Below are positions 58,660 to 64,000 of a DNA stretch of 64,000 nucleotides, piece by piece. The position numbers were made by a program, and so were the translations under genes. Source of the stretch: Ruminococcus sp. (GTDB taxonomy: Bacteria; Bacillota; Clostridia; Oscillospirales; Ruminococcaceae); the NCBI GenBank assembly GCA_022768805.1, contig JALELB010000032.1:30216-94215 (forward strand). Direction: 5' to 3'. How positions within the stretch are numbered: the first letter of the stretch is position 1; every line of letters starts with the position of its first letter. The notes beneath the pieces were generated by a model. That model saw only the letters and a program-made list of their open reading frames with translations, had not been told where the DNA came from and searched no databases.

Positions 58660-60036
58660 TTACCGGATATTCCCCACCGTCCGGGGGTACAGCTGCACGT
58701 CCCGGATATTGGAGATGCCGGTAACGTACATGAGCATCCGCTCCAGCCCCAGTCCGAAGCCACTGTGGGGCACGGAGCCGAACCGGCGCAGATCCAGATA
58801 ATCCGCATAATCCTCCCGGCGCATACCCCGGGCGTCCATGGCCTCCAGCAGCTTGTCCAGATCCGCCTCCCGCTCGCTGCAGCCGATAATCTCCCCCACA
58901 CCGGGCACCAGCAGATCTGTGGCCGCAACGGTTTTGCCGTCCGGATTCTGCTTCATATAAAACGCCTTGATCTGCTTGGGATAATCCGTCACAAACAGGG
59001 GCTTGCGGAAGATCTGCTCCGTCAGATACCGTTCATGCTCGGTCTGGAGATCACAGCCCCATTCCACCGGATACACAAACTCCGCCCCGGATTCCTGCAG
59101 CAGTCGCACTGCCTCCGTATAGGTCACCACCCCGAAGCTGCTGTCCGCCGCCCCCCGGAGCTTTTCGCAAAGTCCCGGCTCCAGATGGGTCTGGAAAAAG
59201 TCCAGTTCCGGCTTGCACCGCTCCAGCACGCTGCGGAGAATGTGCCGGATCATATCCTCTGCAATTTCCATAATATCCGGAAGCTGGGCAAACGCCACCT
59301 CCGGCTCCACATGCCAGAATTCTGCCGCATGCCGGGGCGTATTGCTGTTTTCCGCCCGGAAGCTGGGGCCGAAGGTGTAGATCTTTCCCATACCCATGGC
59401 GGCAGCCTCTCCCTCCAGCTGTCCCGACACGCTGAGTCCTGCCCGGCGCTTGAAGAAGTCCGCTGCGTAATATGCCGCCTCCTCCGGATATGCCCCGTCC
59501 GCCCCGTAGGGCATGGTGGTGACCCGGAACACCTCCCCGGCTCCCTCACAGTCGCTGGCGGTCAGAATGGGGGTGTGTACATAGGTGAAATGCCGGCTGC
59601 GGAAGAATTCGTGAATGGCGCCGCTGACCTCCGACCGAACCCGGAGCATGGCGTTGAACAGATTGGTGCGCACCCGCAGGTGGGGCATGGTCCGCAGATA
59701 CTCCGGCGTATGCCGCTTCTTCTGCAGGGGATACTCCGGCGGACATTCCCCCAGCACCTGAGCAGCCTCCACGTTCAGCTCCACCCCCTGGCCCCGCATG
59801 GCATGCACCAGGGTGCCGGTGACCATCAGCCCGGTGCCCAGCTTCAGAAAGGGTGCCGGATCCAGCTTCTCCTTGTCAAATACCAGCTGCAGATGGGCAA
59901 GGGTGGTGCCGTCATTCAGGGCGGCAAAGGCCATATTCTTGGAGTCCCTGGCGGTGCGCACCCAGCCGCACACCGTAACCTCCCTGCCGCAGTATGCGGC
60001 GTCTTCAAATAAATCCCGGATATCCGTATGCTTCAT
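58660..60036 (-). CDS. asnS: Asparaginyl-tRNA synthetase
   Basis: The start at 60036 gives 458 residues, the usual AsnRS length. The N-terminal OB-fold (VTVCGWVRTARDSKNMAFAAL) precedes a class II core. FRAENSNTPRHAAEFWHVE is motif 2, and GSVPHSGFGLGLERML is motif 3. The signature distinguishes it from AspRS. It makes Asn-tRNA directly, so the GatCAB genes in the same window are likely needed mainly for Gln-tRNA. Confidence 0.96.
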   Translation of the reverse strand: MKHTDIRDLFEDAAYCGREVTVCGWVRTARDSKNMAFAALNDGTTLAHLQLVFDKEKLDPAPFLKLGTGLMVTGTLVHAMRGQGVELNVEAAQVLGECPPEYPLQKKRHTPEYLRTMPHLRVRTNLFNAMLRVRSEVSGAIHEFFRSRHFTYVHTPILTASDCEGAGEVFRVTTMPYGADGAYPEEAAYYAADFFKRRAGLSVSGQLEGEAAAMGMGKIYTFGPSFRAENSNTPRHAAEFWHVEPEVAFAQLPDIMEIAEDMIRHILRSVLERCKPELDFFQTHLEPGLCEKLRGAADSSFGVVTYTEAVRLLQESGAEFVYPVEWGCDLQTEHERYLTEQIFRKPLFVTDYPKQIKAFYMKQNPDGKTVAATDLLVPGVGEIIGCSEREADLDKLLEAMDARGMRREDYADYLDLRRFGSVPHSGFGLGLERMLMYVTGISNIRDVQLYPRTVGNIR

Positions 60037-60122
60037 AAGTCCTCCCATGCTTCTTGCGTGATCTATGCTTATTATACCCCTTCCGGGCAAAATGTCAAGG
60101 AAAGCCCCCATGCAAAACAAAA

Positions 60123-60160
60123 GGGGAGAGGGCGTCCCATACAAAGTGGATCCCTCTCCC
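60123..60160 (-). terminator. Scaffoldin terminator
   Basis: GGGAGAGGG/CCCTCTCCC stem followed by TTTTGTTTT on the minus strand. Confidence 0.8.
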
Positions 60161-60197
60161 TAATTATCCGCCGGATGCTGTCCGGAAGCAGGCAGCC

Positions 60198-61730
60198 CTA
60201 TCCGGCAATTCCTCTGGCAATGATGCACAGAAGCTCCACCGGGTCGGACACGGTCAGTCTGCCGTCCGGCATCAGATCCGCCAGCTGCTGCTGAACCGGG
60301 CTAAGCGGACAGCTTTCTCCTGCCGCCATCCGGGCGCAGGCCTCCAGCACCAGCACCGCATCCGCCACCGTCACCCTTCCGTCCATATTCACATCCCCGG
60401 ACTGGTATCCGGACTGGGTCTGGGTGGTGGTTGCCGGACTGGCAGTGGTCACCGGCGCAGTGGTCGCTATAGTCACCGGTGCGGTGGTGGTCACTATGGC
60501 AGTGGTATATGCGGTAGTGGTGGTTTCTGTGGTCGTAGCCGTGGTGGTGGTAGTAGTTGTTGTGGTCGTGGTCGTGGTTGTCGTAGTTGTTGTGGTGGTG
60601 GTGGCAGCTTCTGTCGTGGTATACACTGTGGTCGTGGTTGTAGTGGTTGTGGTCGTGGTGGTATACGCCGCATTGGTTGTGGTAGTTGTGGTGGTTTCCG
60701 GCTCCAGTACCTGGATATAACCGGACGAGTAGTCGCAAGAGATCCATTCCCCGTCCATGCCCCAAAAGCTGCAGGAATAGATGTTCACGGAATGATAGCC
60801 CGGCTGTGCGTCCGGCAGGATCTTCACAGGAAGCTGCAGAAAAAGCCCGGATTGATCGTTGTTCCCATCCACGGTCAGAGAAATATTCAGATTCTGACCC
60901 GAACTGGTGACATTGGCGTGAAAGCCGGACCAGACGCACCGTATCGCATCGCTTGACAGATCCGGCTCCAGCCCCTGCTCAAGGGAAATGCTTATCTGGC
61001 CGGAGGACAATCCCGGATTATTCTCCAGATACATGGGCAGATACACCAGCTCTCCCGGCAAGCCGGTTAGCTGCCCCAGGGACAGCTGCGGCCGCGCAGG
61101 GGCGGTGGTAGTTGTCGTTGTTGTGGTTGTGGTTGTTGTGGTTGTTGTGGTAGTAGTCGTGGTGGTTGTTGTGGTTGTGGTGGTCTCCCCGGGCACCCGG
61201 ATGCTGCCGCTGATGGTCTGGACGGAAATGGGGTGATCCCCATTGTCATAGGCGGAATTCGCCGTCAGATTCAGGGCGAAGCTGTCCCCGGGCCGGGCGT
61301 TGGAGGGCACCCAGAACAGAAAGGACACCAGGGAGCCCTCCTGCTGGATCAGCTGGGAGGAGGCAAGGGCAATGCCGCACTTGCTGTTCTCTGCCTCCAC
61401 CTGTATGCTGGTACCGGAGCCGATCAGATCCCCATAGCTGCACATGGGCTTGCCGCTGGCATAGGTCACAAGCTCCAGCGCCGGGTCATACTCCAGCACA
61501 AGCCCCATGCCGGAAAAGCCTCCATTATCCTCCACATACAGGGTAATCTGCACCGTATCCCCCGGCTGTGCCTCCACAGATTCCGCATAAACCTGAACGG
61601 AGCCTGCGGCAGACGCAGGAGCTTGCCGGGCAAGAAGCCCCGGCAGCGCCAGTGCGCATGCGGCAGCAGTCAGGGCAGCGCCCGTCCGCCGGAGTCTTCC
61701 AAGAGCAGATTTGATCCAATGCTGTGACAT
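60198..61730 (-). CDS. Scaffoldin: two cohesin domains, polythreonine linkers and a C-terminal dockerin
   Basis: The 510-residue secreted protein has a signal peptide (about 1-42) and a first cohesin (about 45-178, VQVYAESVEAQPGDTVQITL and GMGLVLEYDPALELV). An almost pure Thr linker (about 183-208) leads to a second, divergent cohesin (about 212-347), then a longer Thr-rich linker (about 348-435). The dockerin (about 443-510) has loops DVNMDGRVTVAD and DLMPDGRLTVSD, the latter with Met at a calcium position. It would hold two enzymes and itself plug into another cohesin. GAGG lies 8 nt before the ATG. Confidence 0.9.
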   Translation of the reverse strand: MSQHWIKSALGRLRRTGAALTAAACALALPGLLARQAPASAAGSVQVYAESVEAQPGDTVQITLYVEDNGGFSGMGLVLEYDPALELVTYASGKPMCSYGDLIGSGTSIQVEAENSKCGIALASSQLIQQEGSLVSFLFWVPSNARPGDSFALNLTANSAYDNGDHPISVQTISGSIRVPGETTTTTTTTTTTTTTTTTTTTTTTTTTTAPARPQLSLGQLTGLPGELVYLPMYLENNPGLSSGQISISLEQGLEPDLSSDAIRCVWSGFHANVTSSGQNLNISLTVDGNNDQSGLFLQLPVKILPDAQPGYHSVNIYSCSFWGMDGEWISCDYSSGYIQVLEPETTTTTTTNAAYTTTTTTTTTTTTVYTTTEAATTTTTTTTTTTTTTTTTTTTTATTTETTTTAYTTAIVTTTAPVTIATTAPVTTASPATTTQTQSGYQSGDVNMDGRVTVADAVLVLEACARMAAGESCPLSPVQQQLADLMPDGRLTVSDPVELLCIIARGIAG

Positions 61731-61760
61731 GATTTCAACCTCAATTCTTCCTGCTTCTCA

Positions 61761-61778
61761 TACAGCAGCTACAGTATA
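61761..61778. promoter_or_regulatory. Candidate cellulosome operator, scaffoldin copy
   Basis: TACAGCAGCTACAGTATA starts 9 bp past the predicted -10, matching the GH9 core apart from one extra C. It contains two TACAG direct repeats and is bracketed by CATA/TATG. Confidence 0.6.
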
Positions 61779-61786
61779 TGATAAAA

Positions 61787-61815
61787 AGTATACCAGCATA
61801 TATGCAAAAAGTCAA
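61787..61815 (-). promoter_or_regulatory. Scaffoldin promoter
   Basis: TTGACT (61810-61815), 17-bp spacer, extended TGGTATACT (hexamer 61787-61792). Confidence 0.75.
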
Positions 61816-61915
61816 TTCTAAAGGCTAGCATATTGAAAATCCTGTTGAAAGCATACAAATCTCAAGGAGAAAAGCTATGGTTTCTGACAAAGGACAATTT
61901 TTTTGCATTTGGTGC

Positions 61916-61944
61916 TTGACAAATCCGCCGGGATGTGTTATAAT
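61916..61944 (+). promoter_or_regulatory. tRNA-Pro promoter
   Basis: Perfect TTGACA (61916-61921), 17-bp spacer, perfect TATAAT (61939-61944). Confidence 0.85.
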
Positions 61945-61983
61945 AGCGTGTAGTCAGATCGGACTGACTATTAACCCCCGTGT

Positions 61984-62059
61984 CTGGGTGTGGCGCAGTT
62001 GGTAGCGCGCTACCTTGGGGTGGTAGAGGCCGTGGGTTCAAGTCCCGTCACTCAGACCA
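61984..62059 (+). tRNA. tRNA-Pro (anticodon GGG), CCA encoded
   Basis: A 76-nt cloverleaf: acceptor CTGGGTG/CACTCAG, D arm GCGC/GCGC, anticodon stem CTACC/GGTAG with loop TTGGGGT (anticodon GGG), T loop TTCAAGT, discriminator A and encoded CCA. Confidence 0.93.
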
Positions 62060-62061
62060 TT

Positions 62062-62106
62062 GAAAATTCCCGATTTTACGTTGTTTAACGCAAAGTCGGG
62101 ATTTTC
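62062..62106 (+). terminator. tRNA-Pro terminator
   Basis: A long imperfect stem of GAAAATTCCCGA with TCGGGATTTTC, followed by ATTTTAT. Confidence 0.75.
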
Positions 62107-62136
62107 ATTTTATGCAGATTTATCCGACGGAACGGC

Positions 62137-62170
62137 AAAAGGCAGAGTGGGGTGCTTCACTCTGCCTTTT
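62137..62170. terminator. Terminator of the Thr-rich anchored protein gene
   Basis: AAAAGGCAGAGT/ACTCTGCCTTTT with a 10-nt loop; A/T runs on both strands. Confidence 0.8.
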
Positions 62171-62261
62171 TTGCTTTTGCTGCTGATCGGGGCGGTTCTT
62201 TATCCCTGCGCCGCAGCCTGCATGCGCAGTTCACAGTCTGAGCCCTGCTGCAAAGAACAAA

Positions 62262-63044
62262 TCAACCGTAGTACCAGTAACAGCCATCTCCTGTATCATC
62301 CACATATGTTCCAAAAGACAGCCTTCCTTGTACTTCAAAACCATAGTTATTATACACATCTTCCGCCGTCCAATATGACGGAATGTAAATTACATCACAG
62401 CCTGCATAACTTACAGTAGATGCAAACGAATACCCCATAGCTTTGTATGCCGTATTATCATCCTTGACACTTTCTAAATTCCAGACGTATCTGAACTTCT
62501 CCCAACCAACTCCACCATTAACAACAATATTCCATCCAGCACCACCTTGCTCCTGATAAACGACCCCAGCACTTTCATCTACTTTATATCTCATACCACT
62601 ATAACTAAAGTTCCCTGTTGGCTCATTATTAGCAGGCTTAGGCGGCTCAGTAACTACTAGTGCAGGAGTTGTAGTAACTGGTGCCTGAGTTACTACTGGC
62701 TGAGAGGTGCCGGGAGCCGGCGGCTGTCCGCCGCCTTCGGTGGTTTCCGCTGTGCTGGTGGCTTCTTCCCGCTCCTCCGTTTCCCTGGCGGTGGTTGCAG
62801 TGGTCTCCGGTGCTGGCGCTGTTGTGGCTGAAGCCTGGGTGGCTGCGGCAGTTTCCTGGGGCTCTTCCACAGCATTGGCAGCAGCATCATTTGCAGAGGA
62901 CACTTCTGCATGGTACTGCTTGTTTGCTTGGCGATGCATCAGAACGCCGACCGTTGTACACCCTCCGATCAGAACAACAACGGCAGCGGCGATTATCATT
63001 ATCTTCTTTTTGTCCGGTTCACCGAATTTCTCCCTAAACGACAT
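62262..63044 (-). CDS. Membrane-anchored protein with Thr-rich stalk and unknown C-terminal domain
   Basis: The 260-residue protein has a short cytoplasmic N terminus, one transmembrane helix (about 15-36), a Thr/Ala/Glu-rich stalk (about 45-140) and a C-terminal domain (about 145-260). The domain has aromatic-rich segments such as GAGWNIVVNGGVGWEKFRYVWN and GDGCYWYYG. I do not recognise it; it may be an extracellular binding module. The DNA of the C-terminal domain is clearly more AT-rich than the stalk, suggesting a mosaic gene. Confidence 0.75.
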   Translation of the reverse strand: MSFREKFGEPDKKKIMIIAAAVVVLIGGCTTVGVLMHRQANKQYHAEVSSANDAAANAVEEPQETAAATQASATTAPAPETTATTARETEEREEATSTAETTEGGGQPPAPGTSQPVVTQAPVTTTPALVVTEPPKPANNEPTGNFSYSGMRYKVDESAGVVYQEQGGAGWNIVVNGGVGWEKFRYVWNLESVKDDNTAYKAMGYSFASTVSYAGCDVIYIPSYWTAEDVYNNYGFEVQGRLSFGTYVDDTGDGCYWYYG

Positions 63045-63076
63045 ATAAACACCCTTTCAGCACAATTATCTGTTTC

Positions 63077-63105
63077 ATTATAGCGTTTATCGACCTGGTT
63101 GTCAA
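63077..63105 (-). promoter_or_regulatory. Promoter of the Thr-rich anchored protein gene
   Basis: Perfect TTGACA (63100-63105), 17-bp spacer, perfect TATAAT (63077-63082). The stretch 63106-63244 beyond it shows nothing recognisable. Confidence 0.8.
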
Positions 63106-63244
63106 TTGGCGTATGGGGCTTTTCCCGCCGGAGGGTCTGTAGCGTTGACAGTTCACCCGGACACCGGACATGCTGCGGGAGGGGGAGAAATAACCGCCGG
63201 ACGGCGCTTGGGCAATCCCCCACAAAACCTTTGCTGCGCTGCCC

Positions 63245-63273
63245 TTGACAGTCGCCGGAACTGGTGCTATAAT
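63245..63273 (+). promoter_or_regulatory. tRNA-Ala promoter
   Basis: Perfect TTGACA (63245-63250), 17-bp spacer, extended TGCTATAAT (hexamer 63268-63273). Confidence 0.85.
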
Positions 63274-63285
63274 GAGCCTGGAGGC

Positions 63286-63361
63286 GGGCTTGTAGCTCAG
63301 TTGGGAGAGCGCTGCGTTCGCAACGCAGAGGTCGAGGGTTCGAGGCCCTTCAGGTCCACCA
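63286..63361 (+). tRNA. tRNA-Ala (anticodon CGC), CCA encoded
   Basis: A 76-nt cloverleaf: acceptor GGGCTTG/CAGGTCC with the G3-U70 alanine identity pair, D arm GCTC/GAGC, anticodon stem CTGCG/CGCAG with loop TTCGCAA (anticodon CGC), T loop TTCGAGG and CCA. Confidence 0.95.
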
Positions 63362-63395
63362 GGCAAGGCACCATGCCCTGCGGGATGTGCCGATA

Positions 63396-63442
63396 AGCAA
63401 AACCGTTTCTGATCTGACCCTTCAGAAGCGGCTTTGCTGTTT
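63396..63442 (+). terminator. tRNA-Ala terminator
   Basis: AGCAAAACCG pairs with CGGCTTTGCT and an inner TTCTGA with TCAGAA, followed by GTTTTA. Confidence 0.75.
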
Positions 63443-63496
63443 TATGATGACAAAACAGGCAGCCGGGAACACCGGCTGTGGGAAGGGGTAGTACAT

Positions 63497-63934
63497 ATGA
63501 CAATCAGAAGCATGAAGCAGTCGGATCTGACGGCCTGCAGCCATATTCTGTGCAGTGTCTATAACAATGAGCTGTGGCAGTGCCGCTGGACCTTAGAAAC
63601 CGCAGCGGCGTATCTGACGGATTTTTTCCGTATGGAGAAATTCGTGGGCTTTGTGGCGGAAGAAAACGGGGAAATCCTCGGCGCTATCTTTGGCCACGAA
63701 AAAATCTGGTGGAACAACAGCGAAGTGTTCGTGGAGGAAATGTTCATCACGCCGGCCATGCAGCGAAAGGGCTACGGCTCCCTGCTGCTGCGGCAGATGG
63801 AGGGCTACGTCAAGGAAAAGCACCTGGCGGGCATGACCCTGTCCACCAACCGGTATGCTCCGGCGCCAAACTTTTACCGAAAAAACGGGTTTGTGGACTG
63901 CCAGCATGTGCTCTTTATGGCGAAGGAGCTGTAA
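63497..63934 (+). CDS. GNAT-family N-acetyltransferase
   Basis: The 145-residue protein starts at 63497 behind AAGGGG. The GNAT core is visible: VEEMFITPAMQRKGYGSLLLRQME is the beta-4/acetyl-CoA motif A (Q/RxxGxG), and NFYRKNGFVDC is motif B. It transfers acetyl from acetyl-CoA to an amine; the substrate is unknown. It is monocistronic with a strong terminator. Confidence 0.9.
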   Translation: MTIRSMKQSDLTACSHILCSVYNNELWQCRWTLETAAAYLTDFFRMEKFVGFVAEENGEILGAIFGHEKIWWNNSEVFVEEMFITPAMQRKGYGSLLLRQMEGYVKEKHLAGMTLSTNRYAPAPNFYRKNGFVDCQHVLFMAKEL

Positions 63935-63959
63935 TGCCGGTCTGCATGCCGAAACACAG

Positions 63960-63997
63960 ACAGCCTGGGAAGATCAATGTCTTCCCAGGCTGTTTTT
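63960..63997 (+). terminator. GNAT gene terminator
   Basis: ACAGCCTGGGAAGA/TCTTCCCAGGCTGT, a perfect 14-bp stem with a 6-nt loop, then TTTTT. Confidence 0.95.
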
Positions 63998-64000
63998 GCA

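Noticed and set aside
56601-58928. Very long reading frame antisense to the germination genes (about 775 codons)
   Set aside because: It is a shadow of high-GC codons on the opposite strand; the plus-strand Ger proteins have clear family motifs and ribosome-binding sites.
60424-60720. Plus-strand Val-rich frames opposite the scaffoldin linkers
   Set aside because: They are the antisense of threonine repeats (ACN read as GTN or GGT), not genes.
60430-61190. CRISPR or tandem-repeat array
   Set aside because: The repeats are ACN codons for threonine linkers, without spacers or direct-repeat units.
62060-62419. Plus-strand frame after tRNA-Pro
   Set aside because: It overlaps the tRNA terminator and is antisense to the anchored protein; no ribosome-binding site.

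Overview
The window looks like a chromosomal segment of a cellulolytic Gram-positive anaerobe of the Ruminococcus/Oscillospiraceae type. The evidence is a dockerin-bearing GH9 cellulase and a cohesin-dockerin scaffoldin with long threonine linkers, a FabK-type fatty acid cluster, rubrerythrin and desulfoferrodoxin for oxygen defence, a T-box threonyl-tRNA synthetase and a gerA-type spore germination operon. GC content is high in most genes. Many promoters are close to TTGACA-17-TATAAT, often with an extended -10. No species is claimed.

Layout. 1-5.8 kb (minus): fatty acid synthesis, accC (cut by the window edge), fabZ, accB, fabF, fabG, fabK, fabH. 5.9-12.5 kb (plus): fabD, aroE, aroK, an amidohydrolase, a small membrane protein, an MNT/HEPN pair, deoD and hflX, mostly coupled by overlapping start and stop codons. 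12.5-15.7 kb: an M15 carboxypeptidase-like protein, a zinc-ribbon protein, mscL, an array of DnaA-box-like repeats and a small membrane protein. 15.7-18 kb: an arsenic cassette (arsR, ArsP-type permease, thioredoxin-like protein, arsC) that appears lower in GC and looks acquired. 18-29 kb: a LacI-sensor/GGDEF protein, exonuclease III, an amidohydrolase, a lipoprotein, ferredoxin, a Wzy-like polymerase, RNase Y behind a structured RNA, and T-box thrS.

29-46 kb (mostly minus): a lipoprotein, a membrane protein, the gatC-gatA-gatB-aspS operon, a rubrerythrin/desulfoferrodoxin/NifX-like operon, a LysR regulator divergent from a YeiH-type exporter, pyrimidine-nucleoside phosphorylase, a SpoIID-like protein with permuted motif order, class B sortase, CinA-C, thiI and an XRE/membrane pair. 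46-50 kb: a CPBP protease and a three-gene peptidoglycan-binding cluster. 50-64 kb: an epimerase, an orphan solute-binding lipoprotein, the GH9 cellulase, the gerA-type operon, asnS, the scaffoldin, tRNA-Pro(GGG), a Thr-rich anchored protein, tRNA-Ala(CGC) and a GNAT acetyltransferase.

Strongest unexplained signals: (1) a 17-18 bp sequence shared just downstream of the predicted promoters of both cellulosome genes; (2) the permuted SpoIID/LytB domain; (3) a promoter-structured RNA-terminator unit of about 210 nt ahead of RNase Y; (4) six DnaA-box-like 9-mers arranged as two identical triads; (5) a sigma-G-type promoter for the germination operon; (6) twin perfect palindromes between the LysR gene and its divergent exporter.
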